Of a stretch of DNA of 64,000 nucleotides, positions 54,302 to 63,047 are shown in pieces (within the stretch, counting starts at the first letter, position 1; every line of letters begins with the position of its first letter). Source of the DNA: Prorocentrum cordatum (lineage: Eukaryota > Sar > Dinophyceae > Prorocentrales > Prorocentraceae); assembly GCA_963575745.1 (NCBI GenBank), contig CAUYUJ010015030.1, forward strand, positions 62,001-126,000, read 5' to 3'. The position numbers and the translations under genes were made by a program. Under the pieces are notes generated by a model that worked only from the letters and a program-made list of their open reading frames with translations, made no database searches and was not told the DNA's origin.

Positions 54302-55459
54302 CTACGAGGTGCCTCTCATGTAGAACCTGTGGTCCCACACTCTGTGGCCATCGTTCTCGACGTAGCTCGTCGTGAATGTCTCCCAAGGCGTCCTTGGGGT
54401 CCAGTGGCGGAACCGCTCTTTGTGCAGCAGGTCGCGGACGTGCACGAACTCGTCGTTGTTGTCCGCGATGTACATCCAGCACTTGGCGTAGTAGCTCCAG
54501 CACCTGGGGCCCCATAAGCTGTCCTCGAGGTTGTGGCGCCACCACTTTGCGTAGTCCCTTGTCGCGCGCGCCCGCTTGGCACGCGGGGGCGTTGTCGGTC
54601 TGCGGCTGGCGCCGCTGCCCTGCCGCCGCGCGGCGGCCGCGCCGCTCGGCCCAGCGGGCATGCCCGCCTGCGCGCCAGAGGCGCGGGATCCAGCGGCGTC
54701 GCCATGGGCAGCGCGAGGCGGCGGCGGACGCCGCGGCTGCCGCGGCTCCATGGCGCCATGTGTATGTGAGGAGTGTATGTTGGGGTCGTTAGGATCGGTT
54801 CTAACCCCTGAACTCACCCCCCTTGAATCGGCAGATCCCATGGCAGGCTCGACGGAGACGAGTTTGGCAAGCTTACGCTGCGTCACCTTTTCACAAGTGC
54901 CGTCCCCACGGGGCAAAGCAATTGCGACGAGGCCACGCTCTTGCCTGGTGCCTCTGTCGAGCCTACCCTCGTTCAACCACCAGTTCCTGCGACCAGCGAA
55001 GCCAAGCCTAACGTTGCGACCATGGATGTCGCAAGCGTCGCGCATGTCATCGATGGCCCAGGCTTGCTTGCCAGTTTCAATACGGGCGGCAGTCATCCGG
55101 TGGCGGAAACGTGGGTCATTGAGGAAACGTTGTACGACATTGCGGTAGGGATGGTATAGAGGTCGTTGATCCTCAGCCTCGCCCATCATCCTGCACATGT
55201 GTGCAGGAGGGGAGCCTGCGTCAAGCCACTTCTGATACCTCTCCCCGGCCTTTTTCGCATGTTTCCTCAATGTATCCTTCTCCCGGCCAGCCTTGGAGCG
55301 CCTGCCTGTCATGTAGACACGCGATCCATCTGACATGTACCGGTTGACATCGTCCTCGGAAAGGTTGGTCTTGTTCCAGTAGTTCAGCTGCTGGAGGTAC
55401 GCCAGGTCGCTCTCCTCGGCGCCACCTTTGCCCGTGGCACCTACAGAGACACTGAACTG
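54302..55459 (-). CDS. Block I section 8, unknown protein
   Basis: The open frame starts right after a single TAG (55460-55462), in the frame of the preceding section. Sense begins before the first ATG (55336): DLAYLQQLNYWNKTNLSEDD, then MSDGSRVYMTGRRSKAGREK. It continues through YHPYRNVVQRFLNDPRF, RNWWLNEGRLDRGTRQERGL, an R/P/A-rich middle and DYAKWWRHNLEDSLWGPRCW to a TAG at 54302. Basic and tryptophan-rich; no domain recognised. Confidence 0.5.
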   Translation of the reverse strand, partial: QFSVSVGATGKGGAEESDLAYLQQLNYWNKTNLSEDDVNRYMSDGSRVYMTGRRSKAGREKDTLRKHAKKAGERYQKWLDAGSPPAHMCRMMGEAEDQRPLYHPYRNVVQRFLNDPRFRHRMTAARIETGKQAWAIDDMRDACDIHGRNVRLGFAGRRNWWLNEGRLDRGTRQERGLVAIALPRGDGTCEKVTQRKLAKLVSVEPAMGSADSRGVSSGVRTDPNDPNIHSSHTHGAMEPRQPRRPPPPRAAHGDAAGSRASGAQAGMPAGPSGAAAARRQGSGASRRPTTPPRAKRARATRDYAKWWRHNLEDSLWGPRCWSYYAKCWMYIADNNDEFVHVRDLLHKERFRHWTPRTPWETFTTSYVENDGHRVWDHRFYMRGTS

Positions 55460-56227
55460 CTAACAGGTATCGCAAAGTGCCCCATCACTCGTGACGATTC
55501 CCAAGGAGAGGAAGCGATCGCAAGTCCGACATCGCGACATATCATGCTGGATCGCTTCGGGAGCCCCGGCAGTGGCAAGATCCCTGAGCGAGCCCCAGCG
55601 GGTGTTGCCACCGTCAGTCGACGCAAGGGAATGACCAATCTGTTTCATTGCCTCACGATTGAACTCTGCGGTTGCACGGGAAGCGATCGATCGGCCGATC
55701 CCCTCGATCTCGATCCTCGACAGCCTTTCCCCCAATAGTCCTGCGTACCCGGAGGTGTCGATGTCCGCGGGGTCCATCTCACCATGGAGGGCGTCCTCGT
55801 CCGCACGAATGCGGGCAGCCTCTGCCTGCAGGGTGGCCTCGTTATCGCCCACCTCGCGGTCGATGTTCTGCATCTCGGCTAGGACCTGTACCATGGTCTC
55901 TTGATCAGGGGCTGCTGATGCAACGCTACCTGGGTCCCTGGAAATATCCTGCTTGGCGCCTGGGTCGTCTTGGTCAGGCGCGGCAGGTGTTTCCACCAGC
56001 TCCTCCCGCACGGGGAAGCCTGGGTTTCCATGTGTCTTTATGCACTCTGCGAAGAAAACGCGCAACGTATTGAAGGCATGATGATTCTGATTGATCGCAG
56101 CGTTGGTGAACTGGTGCAGCTCCTTGGTGCTATCCAACAATATAGTTTGGTATACTTTGGAAATCCATTGACATATGCCCGTGGTGGATTCCTCAATGAC
56201 CTCTGGGTCAAGGAAATGTATCATCTT
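55460..56227 (-). CDS. Block I section 7, C-terminal CxxC protein
   Basis: ATG 56224 follows a TAA by one codon in the same frame. 254 residues: a helical N-terminus (CQWISKVYQTILLDSTKELH), a charged coiled-coil-like centre (VLAEMQNIDREVGDNEATLQ), and a C-terminal zinc-ribbon-like CRTCDRFLSLGIVTSDGALC then DTC. Stops at a TAG after which the frame stays open. Confidence 0.5.
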   Translation of the reverse strand, partial: KMIHFLDPEVIEESTTGICQWISKVYQTILLDSTKELHQFTNAAINQNHHAFNTLRVFFAECIKTHGNPGFPVREELVETPAAPDQDDPGAKQDISRDPGSVASAAPDQETMVQVLAEMQNIDREVGDNEATLQAEAARIRADEDALHGEMDPADIDTSGYAGLLGERLSRIEIEGIGRSIASRATAEFNREAMKQIGHSLASTDGGNTRWGSLRDLATAGAPEAIQHDMSRCRTCDRFLSLGIVTSDGALCDTC

Positions 56228-56816
56228 TTAAAAGAAAGGATCTGCACTGCATATTGGTAAGTCGCGTGCCCATCTATGGGTATGATCGTAATCCATATGG
56301 TATGCGTCCGTGGTTGGCCAGAATTGTATCTCAAATCGCAAGCATGACTCTAACTTGTCCACCACAAGATTGGTCCTGCCAGCGTGTAGCTCAAAAAATT
56401 GTCTCACCTTTATCATTGGAGAGTCCACCAGTGGTTCCGATTTCCAGCGATATACTCGGTGGTTGTAAGAAGATATAATCCATTTAATATGATCCTCTGG
56501 GTCGCATGAAGGGGAACTGGAACACACAAATAAATACACAAATAAAAATATCCCCAATATTTCCCAATATTTTCCGGGTTTTTGTCTTCCCCACCACTTC
56601 CCATATTTTTGCATATTTTCCTGGGAGTCGACGATTAATTGTGTCTGTGTGTTTCTTTCCCTCCTGATCGTAGTCGGGATGGTTGAGGAAATCGCCTGGC
56701 GAATCAATGATGTTGTCGAGGATGGAAGATCCGACGTCTTCATCAGCGTGAATCTCCGCCGGTATATCCGCCTTCATGGTATCATTGGCTGCTCTCTCCT
56801 CGTCTGTGAGTGGCAT
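56228..56816 (-). CDS. Block I section 6, frame change inside an AT-rich insertion
   Basis: ATG 56816 opens MPLTDEERAANDTMKADIPA and SSILDNIIDSPGDFLNHPDY. It then meets an AT-rich stretch (about 56520-56640) with a duplicated AATATTGGG word, after which sense resumes in another frame as IKWIISSYNHRVYRWKSEPL and ELHAGRTNLVVDKLESCLRF, ending at TAA 56228-56230. The AT-rich stretch may be an intron (it ends TTCCAG) or an insertion. Confidence 0.5.
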
Positions 56817-56842
56817 GGTCGATGTGTCGATGATGACAGTAA

Positions 56843-57526
56843 CTAGAGCATCGGTGAATTGATCTGCGCCATGCTGGGATCCCTTGCGTCCGCCGTCGGG
56901 CCCTCACCAGGTGTCGCCACCAGCTCGTCGGGATCGGGTGTCCGAGGAGCGGGGCGTCTAGTCGGCGTACGTGGGATGCGTGGTTTGTAAATGCTCGGCA
57001 TTCCAAGATATGGGAGAGCACCCGCATGCTTAAAATCGTTGATCTGGTAACTGCATGAAGATGGGCCCTGGAGTGCAATATTCAAATGAACAGGGCCGAT
57101 GTCAGCGCGTACTGGCAAAGCGAAGATGACGCCCTTGAGGGGCAAACATTTTTTTCGCCATACCATGTTTACCCATCGTAGACCGTAGTTGAGGATAGGT
57201 AGTTGCACTGCGAAGAACTTCTCGAAGACTCCGAAATCTATGATTGGCCCATAAATATGGCCCTTGTTCATGCGGACCTTCGTGCTGTAATAGCCCTTGG
57301 GGTAGTGATTGCCGTAGCGATAGCAGTTGATTGAACCCAAGTTTTTGACGATAATGAAGTCCCCCATGCGGACGTCATTGAAGATAGGCAGTCGATCCCA
57401 CTCTTTCTGTGTCATATTTGCTGTAAGGGGTCGAAGAGCCTCTCTGCAATGTGACATAACGATCAACCACTCTTTATCATGTGTTGTGCTCGCAACTGCT
57501 GACCATGTTACGGACGATGGCCTCAT
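56843..57526 (-). CDS. Block I section 5, unknown protein
   Basis: 227 codons from ATG 57526, directly after an in-frame TAG and overlapping the end of section 4 by 50 bp in a different frame. Contains KEWLIVMSHCREALRPLTAN, GDFIIVKNLGSINCYRYGNH, GPIIDFGVFEKFFAVQLPIL and a Pro/Arg-rich C-terminus with TPDPDELVATPGEG. No family recognised. Confidence 0.5.
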   Translation of the reverse strand: MRPSSVTWSAVASTTHDKEWLIVMSHCREALRPLTANMTQKEWDRLPIFNDVRMGDFIIVKNLGSINCYRYGNHYPKGYYSTKVRMNKGHIYGPIIDFGVFEKFFAVQLPILNYGLRWVNMVWRKKCLPLKGVIFALPVRADIGPVHLNIALQGPSSCSYQINDFKHAGALPYLGMPSIYKPRIPRTPTRRPAPRTPDPDELVATPGEGPTADARDPSMAQINSPML

Positions 57527-57773
57527 CTAAGGCGTCAGCCTCGGCAGTATGGCCAGCAGGGGTCGCCCCCAGCGGAGGGGCGATGGGTTGCTGGGCCGAT
57601 GATGCTGAGGCGGACTGTGTCTGCGGCTGCTGATCTGTGACGTAGGCCTTTGCAGTTGGGGCAATCCCAGGAAGATCCATAATTGTGTCCGTTCCAGGAG
57701 GAATAGCGCAAATCTCAGATTTGCTCAATGGTTGTCTCGGAGCCAGCGGCGGATAGTCCCAGCTGGGGCCCAT
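57477..57773 (-). CDS. Block I section 4, small overlapping frame
   Basis: 98 codons from ATG 57773 (MGPSWDYPPLAPRQPLSKSE), overlapping the end of the phosphotransferase-like frame by about 49 bp and the next frame by 50 bp. Gln/Ser/Ala/Pro-rich (QQPQTQSASASSAQQP). Either a small overlapping gene or, more likely, linker sequence joined by frameshifts on both sides. Confidence 0.5.
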   Translation of the reverse strand: MGPSWDYPPLAPRQPLSKSEICAIPPGTDTIMDLPGIAPTAKAYVTDQQPQTQSASASSAQQPIAPPLGATPAGHTAEADALDEAIVRNMVSSCEHNT

Positions 57774-60007
57774 TTCTGGCCAAACTGCTTGCCTGCCTCG
57801 CAGTGTGGCGTGAGACGGCGAATGGCGAGGATTGCGGCAGCAGGACACACCTCCTCAGTCATGATAGCGCCCTTCGCTCCGAACCAAAATCTGCATCCAG
57901 CCTTCATGGCAATCTGCATGTCGATCACGAGCTCCACCTCATTCTTGTAGTGCTTGAACTTGCACGGTTGAACTGAAGTGTGAGGACTCTGTTTGGCGAT
58001 ATGCACGTAGGTGCTTGAACTGTAGAATGCCTCCGAGCGTTGCGATCCTTTCTCGCGTTTGTCTCTCTGGGACTGGTCGACGTAGCCTGGAATAATCCCT
58101 GTCTTGAGGATGCTTCTCCAGGCACGAAGTGTCGTGCCGTGGTGGAGGTATCTGACGTCTGTCCAGTGTAAGCTCTCCCAGCCCATATTCCATGGCTTGG
58201 AGAGTGGATTGACGCAGATGTGCCCTCCAACGCATCTGATCGCGATAACACTGTTCCAATCGAAACAGCTGGGATCGCTCCCGTGAGGGACTGGCTTGGC
58301 ATATATCTCAATCCGTCTCTTCCCCGGGTCAATGTGCCTCTGGAGCGCACGAACAATGAAGACCGGGAAGTAATCAGTCCAACACTCATATCCGTCTGGT
58401 TCACCATCTTTATGAAAATGTGCTATGGCCGCCTCTGTGGATGGTCCGTTGTTGTGTCCGCGGCGCTCCTGAAATTTCCATTGAACCATGTCCCGGAATG
58501 ATTTCCAACGGCTGGGAACCTTCCAGGATTGCCGTGCCGTGTTCGACCATATGTTGACCCGTCGGTCAATAAATTGGTCAATGTTGAACGGTTTGTTGTG
58601 GTTCTCATAGCGTAGCATTGTCGTGGTATCCTTGCTCATGTAAGTAGGATCTCCAAGCCACTCATCAAGAAATTCAGGTCCGTAGCGTATCTGATCGCAT
58701 GGCAAAAGCGACATCCATGTCCATTCTGGGAAACAGCCAGACTGAGCAATGTCAGGCGCATGGGCAATCACGCAGTCGTCGTATGCCAATTGGCATGCCC
58801 AGTCATCGTTCTTCAAGCAATCCATGCCATTTGGCGCGGGCGTGCCCCGCAACGGAGGAGGCACATATGGATGGTCATCCGCCTGACCTGCTTGAAGCTT
58901 GTACTCACGAGGAGTGTATGTATTATCGAATGTAGGGATCTGGCTTGTGCCCTCATAGTATGATCGCTCGCAGCAGTCTTGCCGCGACAGGATACACGCT
59001 GTATCAGATTGCTGACCAGGCGAAGGCGCATCGTCTACAGGAATTGCTTCCAGCTCCGCGTCCACGCCAGCGCCCTTGTCCGGGAGCGGGGCTGACGCGG
59101 CGGTCGGGGGCGGGCCTGGTGGCAACGGCTCAGCAGGCGTGCCAATCGGAAGCGGACCTGGTGGCAATGGCTCAGGCGGCGTGACGATTAGGAGCGGACC
59201 TGGCGGCAGTGGCTCAGGTAGCGTGTCGATCGCAAGCGGGCCTGGCGGCAGTGGCTGCCTGTCCTCACGATGCTGGTGTGTCCCAGCTGTCGCGGAGCCA
59301 TCGGGTGGCGCTGCGGCGGGCTCATCGGCAATGCCAGTGGTTGGAGCGTCGGCCGGGAGCCCCATGGCGATGCGGTCCAAGGCATTCTGCGTGTAGAAAC
59401 CTTTGCATGCCGTAATGGTATCTGCGTTGTCAATGCGAGGACCGACGCGGTGAGAGCTCAGTATATTGCGCTCTGCAATGAGACGTGATTTCGTCGCGTC
59501 AACATCACCTGCAGTGTCGTTGATCTGGAGCAGGAACTGTTCGTAAACAACCCAAGTAACAGCGTGTGCACCCTTGGTGTCCTTCACTATTGTAAGGTGA
59601 AAGAGCTCCTTTTTCTCGTCTGACTCCCAAGATGCCCACGCGCCCGGGTAATCGTTGATCAGGAGAAGAAGCTGGTTGAACAGCTCCTCGTATGCCTCGC
59701 CGTATGGATCATCAACTTTACTGGATTTCGTTGGATCCGGTGCTGGTGGCTCATTTGCGAGTCCAGGGATAGGCACATATGGATCGCTTGTTGCCATCGA
59801 TTTCGGCAACGTGCCACTGGCACAGGAAGCCATCCATGCACAATGAGCCATCTCCCCTGCGGTCTGAGTCATCAGCGTCGTGAGACCGAGGTGCCTTTTC
59901 CATTCATTAATCATTTTCTCACGAAAGTGAAGAGCCTCCATAACTTCTTTGGCCTGTGTGTAGGCCTGTGAATCCGTGACAGCTGTCAGGAGAGGAGGTC
60001 TGAATGG
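57725..60007 (-). CDS. Block I section 3, Pro-rich protein with RNA 2'-phosphotransferase-like domain
   Basis: Open from the TAA at 60008-60010; ATG-type start at 59941 gives 738 residues. The order is: N-terminal unknown region; four 42-bp repeats (59110-59275) encoding a 14-residue PLPPGPL-type repeat; a second unknown region (WTWMSLLPCDQIRYGPEFLD, RWKSFRDMVQWKFQERRGHN); then from about residue 600 a block like the ART lobe of Tpt1/KptA. This has YLHHGTTLRAWRSILKTGII, an AFYSSSTYVHIAKQ strand, and ELVIDMQIAMKAGCRFWFG followed by AKGAIMTEEVCP. Tpt1 removes splice-junction 2'-phosphates from RNA using NAD+. The N-terminal winged-helix half of Tpt1 is absent and the usual Arg near the His strand is not obvious, so activity is uncertain. 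Confidence 0.5.
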   Translation of the reverse strand, partial: PFRPPLLTAVTDSQAYTQAKEVMEALHFREKMINEWKRHLGLTTLMTQTAGEMAHCAWMASCASGTLPKSMATSDPYVPIPGLANEPPAPDPTKSSKVDDPYGEAYEELFNQLLLLINDYPGAWASWESDEKKELFHLTIVKDTKGAHAVTWVVYEQFLLQINDTAGDVDATKSRLIAERNILSSHRVGPRIDNADTITACKGFYTQNALDRIAMGLPADAPTTGIADEPAAAPPDGSATAGTHQHREDRQPLPPGPLAIDTLPEPLPPGPLLIVTPPEPLPPGPLPIGTPAEPLPPGPPPTAASAPLPDKGAGVDAELEAIPVDDAPSPGQQSDTACILSRQDCCERSYYEGTSQIPTFDNTYTPREYKLQAGQADDHPYVPPPLRGTPAPNGMDCLKNDDWACQLAYDDCVIAHAPDIAQSGCFPEWTWMSLLPCDQIRYGPEFLDEWLGDPTYMSKDTTTMLRYENHNKPFNIDQFIDRRVNIWSNTARQSWKVPSRWKSFRDMVQWKFQERRGHNNGPSTEAAIAHFHKDGEPDGYECWTDYFPVFIVRALQRHIDPGKRRIEIYAKPVPHGSDPSCFDWNSVIAIRCVGGHICVNPLSKPWNMGWESLHWTDVRYLHHGTTLRAWRSILKTGIIPGYVDQSQRDKREKGSQRSEAFYSSSTYVHIAKQSPHTSVQPCKFKHYKNEVELVIDMQIAMKAGCRFWFGAKGAIMTEEVCPAAAILAIRRLTPHCEAGKQFGQKWAPAGTIRRWLRDNH

Positions 60008-60292
60008 TTATGGCTGTGATGGTGATGACTGGATCAACGCACAGAAATTTCGATAGCATACTGCATCACAAAACTGGGTCGTCATCATCGCCAGATTGTG
60101 TTTATTCTGCTTTGAATGCCACGCCGTAGGCGTGGCTCTGTCGTACGACTCAACCCAGTGGTCTGAGGGAAGTACCGTAATTTCACGACATTGCATAGCT
60201 CTGGTCAGGTCGCTCGTGTGAAAGTCAAAGTTAGGGTGTACGCCCCATTGCGCCGCTTTGCCTGGCCCCACGACGGTGGGGCAACAGAAGTA
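60008..60292 (-). CDS. Block I section 2b, short open frame
   Basis: About 94 codons between two single TAA codons, same frame as both neighbours, no ATG at the start (GTG 60271). Contains NFDFHTSDLTRAMQCREITV and FCDAVCYRNFCALIQ. Probably part of a longer protein interrupted by stops rather than a gene of its own. Confidence 0.5.
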   Translation of the reverse strand, partial: YFCCPTVVGPGKAAQWGVHPNFDFHTSDLTRAMQCREITVLPSDHWVESYDRATPTAWHSKQNKHNLAMMTTQFCDAVCYRNFCALIQSSPSQP

Positions 60293-61624
60293 TTACATCG
60301 CGTCGATGAATCGTGACAGGTCCACTTTCACGTGTACTGGCATAAGCGTCGGGACGCCATCCTGGCACTCCACCTTCACGAGCTCGCGCACATTGGTGGG
60401 AGCGGGATCCTGGTGGCGACGGGTGTCCAACCAGTGCTGACCATGGCTAGCGCAAGCAATGTCGCTTGCGCTCCAGACAACCATGGCGTTGATACCCCTG
60501 CTGTAGTGTCTTTGTTTCACGTGTGCAGGAAAGACGCTAGCCCAATAGTCCCATATGATATCGTTTAATATACGCCACTCGGCCATTGAATGCTTGTCAT
60601 CCATCAGTGGCAAGGCTCTGGCCTTGCGGATCATGATGATCATGTTTCGCTGTTCGAGCGTAGACTCAAACTGCGAGTCCAGAATAGCTGCGATACGGTT
60701 GTCCTGTGCCTTGGCGGGCTGCTCGCGGAGCTGTGCCATATCGCAACGGGCGTCGCCACCAGCCCCTGGCAATATAATACAATCCTGGCCGATCGGAGTG
60801 TCGTTCTGTTTGAACCATTCTTTGTGATTGCCATATGGCAACGTCCACATCATGATGTCGTCGCGGATAAATATTGACAGATGCTCGAGGGTGGCGCCGC
60901 CCATGTACTCTGCACGGTTGAGGCGCGGCATGAAGAGAGGTACAAGGCCAACAGTGGACGCCCTGGCGAGGGCGTCTCGCTGCTGTGGGCTGCTGAGCCC
61001 GTCGATGCCGTACCCTGGATACTTCTTGTGTGGGGCGGTTTTGAAACCTTTTCTTGTGCATGGTCCACGTAAGAGCCCGTGTACAAATTTGTCCATTTGT
61101 ATGCATGCCCCGACGGGCCGAAGGCATGGTGAAGGACAAGTCCCAAGTCCTCCTGTATGATCCCATGCCCATCCGCTGCCTGAAAGAAGAAAGGAAACCA
61201 GTCGACCACCACAACACGCACTGTATTTTGCCTGTGCTAGCTCGAGCGGATCTATGGCTGATCCTGGAGTAATGCCAGGGTCCTCCACTGTAGGCTCTTT
61301 TCCTGCAAGCACAGTTCCCTCCTCGTATGGCTGCCAATGGCTCTCGCCATGCCCTGGGAGGGTGACCCAGCCGTCAGAGTGGTCAGATGGCGTTGCCACC
61401 GTCTGGGGACTTGAGCCGATTCCTCCAAACCCTCCGCGTGTAGTCTGCCACGTGCTGAGCTTGCGGCGGAAGCGGCTTGTCTGGTGGAGGTCGGAGAATG
61501 CCCTCATTTCGGTGACGAGATGGTCCTCGACGATGTGGCCGAGGTGCCCCGCCGTGTCTGATGTCCTGGCCAGACCAGGTGGGCGTGCGGGAAGTTTGAT
61601 CGCAGCGCGATCAGGATTCGGAGC
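60293..61624 (-). CDS. Block I section 2, unknown protein
   Basis: Open from the TAA at 61625-61627 to a TAA at 60293-60295. The first ATG is at 61507 (404 residues), but 39 sense codons precede it in frame. Contains DHTGGLGTCPSPCLRPVGAC, PHKKYPGYGIDGLSSPQQRD, FIRDDIMMWTLPYGNHKEWF, CIILPGAGGDARCDMAQLRE and ECQDGVPTLMPVHVKVDLSR. Globular and tryptophan-rich, not recognised. Confidence 0.5.
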   Translation of the reverse strand, partial: APNPDRAAIKLPARPPGLARTSDTAGHLGHIVEDHLVTEMRAFSDLHQTSRFRRKLSTWQTTRGGFGGIGSSPQTVATPSDHSDGWVTLPGHGESHWQPYEEGTVLAGKEPTVEDPGITPGSAIDPLELAQAKYSACCGGRLVSFLLSGSGWAWDHTGGLGTCPSPCLRPVGACIQMDKFVHGLLRGPCTRKGFKTAPHKKYPGYGIDGLSSPQQRDALARASTVGLVPLFMPRLNRAEYMGGATLEHLSIFIRDDIMMWTLPYGNHKEWFKQNDTPIGQDCIILPGAGGDARCDMAQLREQPAKAQDNRIAAILDSQFESTLEQRNMIIMIRKARALPLMDDKHSMAEWRILNDIIWDYWASVFPAHVKQRHYSRGINAMVVWSASDIACASHGQHWLDTRRHQDPAPTNVRELVKVECQDGVPTLMPVHVKVDLSRFIDAM

Positions 61625-62569
61625 TTAGCTGGGGGTGGATAAACCGTGGCTGTACACATCTGGGGGCGCACCAAGTCCCTCCTTGCACAGCTGACTTGTA
61701 TCCTGGACGCTGTCCATGGAATATTGCCCAAGAAATGCACTGCCCACTTTTGACCAGTCGTTGTGCATCATCATCCAATCTGTGTTCAACACCACCGTCG
61801 CAAGTTCCATTGGCGGGCACTTGCGGTATGGCCCAGAAATCGCAGCATGCAAGTGATCATGTAAACCACGAATGTTTTCCTGGACGGATGTGTTGCGAGT
61901 GAAGAGGCTGGAGATCATGCACATGGCCTTCATGAGTGACATCCACGGTGCGGCCGTGGTCGCACTGTATTCGTAGTGGGCGTTGCCGCCGACTCCACCC
62001 ATAGCATTGCTGATGCAACCCGCCACGTCGATGGACGCGGAGCGGGTAACCTCGACAAGGGCGGACTCGTCGGGCGCTCGTAGATCATACTCTGCACTAT
62101 GGTCGAAGCGCAGATGATGCACATAAATGAAGCCATCCTCGGCATCGCGAGGGCGGCCCGTCTGAGCGTGGAACGTGAAGCCCACGCGGTCGTCGTCCGC
62201 GGCGTTCGGGTCGTGGTTGGCGTCGCAGGCGATGGCCCAGCCGTTGAGGTGGAAGGGCGACGCATGGTCCATCCCGGGAATGGGGGGGTCGGGGTTAGAA
62301 CCGATCTCTCGGGATTGAGTCTCGCGCGCAGCGAGCAAGATGCTGGCAAGCTTCGCCGCTCGAGTGGTAAAACAGCTGCGGCGCGGTCGTACCATAAGTG
62401 TCCTAGACCTCTCTGTACTATGCGATGGCGGTGGGGGATGACGAGGGTGTCTACCATGTGGTGAGCGAGCCCTCGCCTGGGGTGTTCGCGAATCGGTCGC
62501 CGCCGCAGGAACACCGATATGGTACATGCATGCATGTAGTCCCTCGTGATTGGCCTGTCCAACACACAT
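61625..62569 (-). CDS. Block I section 1, unknown protein
   Basis: 314 codons from ATG 62569, starting inside the 3' region of the copia remnant (overlap to 62451 in another frame). Convincing sense begins at about residue 95: MDHASPFHLNGWAIACDANH, DEDGFIYVHHLRFDHSAEY-like sequence, SIDVAGCISNAMGGVGGNAH and VVLNTDWMMMHNDWSKVGSA. Stops at TAA 61625-61627, which sits in AGCTTAGCT, a near match to the leader palindrome. Confidence 0.5.
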   Translation of the reverse strand: MCVGQANHEGLHACMYHIGVPAAATDSRTPQARARSPHGRHPRHPPPPSHSTERSRTLMVRPRRSCFTTRAAKLASILLAARETQSREIGSNPDPPIPGMDHASPFHLNGWAIACDANHDPNAADDDRVGFTFHAQTGRPRDAEDGFIYVHHLRFDHSAEYDLRAPDESALVEVTRSASIDVAGCISNAMGGVGGNAHYEYSATTAAPWMSLMKAMCMISSLFTRNTSVQENIRGLHDHLHAAISGPYRKCPPMELATVVLNTDWMMMHNDWSKVGSAFLGQYSMDSVQDTSQLCKEGLGAPPDVYSHGLSTPS

Positions 62570-63047
62570 GAATCCGCATTATGTCCCTGTCTCGCCCCAT
62601 TTTTCCTTGTCGGTAAATAATCTTGCATGTTTCCGGACATCCATCCAGTTTTGGAGGTTCTGCGACATGAGGTAAACCATCGGGCCTCTGAGGCCCTCGC
62701 AATGGTCCCCATGGATTCTTTGGAGCACACTGCAAAGGGGCAACAGGGAAGATGAGCGAGTGTTCCAATAGATCCCTCCAGAGGTCTGCTTTCGTTGGCT
62801 CAAAATGTTTAGCCATCATATCTGCAAGTTGTTCTTTTGTACCTACGCACGTGAGCTCAATGTGTTCAAATTGGCATGTCTCACATATCCAATCCAAGTT
62901 AATACGATGAGTACGATGAAGGTGACGAAGTGCTGGTGTACGCCCCTTTTGGACAATCTTGATCGCGGCCTGATTGTCCTCTAGGACGATGAGATGCACT
63001 TTGCGGGAGCTGCTCTCCTGAGCGGGCTCTGGGTCCACGTGTAGCAC
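62451..63047 (-). pseudogene. Ty1/copia RNase H, C-terminal half
   Basis: Encodes HLIVLEDNQAAIKIVQKGR, LRHLHRTHRINLDWICETC, GTKEQLADMMAKHFEP and LWRDLLEHSLIFP: the second half of copia RNase H with catalytic Asp (LEDNQ) and His (HRTHR) present. Reached from the upstream frame by a shift near 63040. Beyond about 62780 the frame runs on without element features. No LTR was identified. Confidence 0.5.

Noticed and set aside
47100-62569. Endogenous DNA virus or prokaryote-like operon, suggested by compact overlapping frames
   Set aside because: No capsid, polymerase or packaging motif was seen, and frames join by shifts and single stops rather than by start/ribosome-site signals; a broken eukaryotic or transposon protein fits better. 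Not fully excluded.
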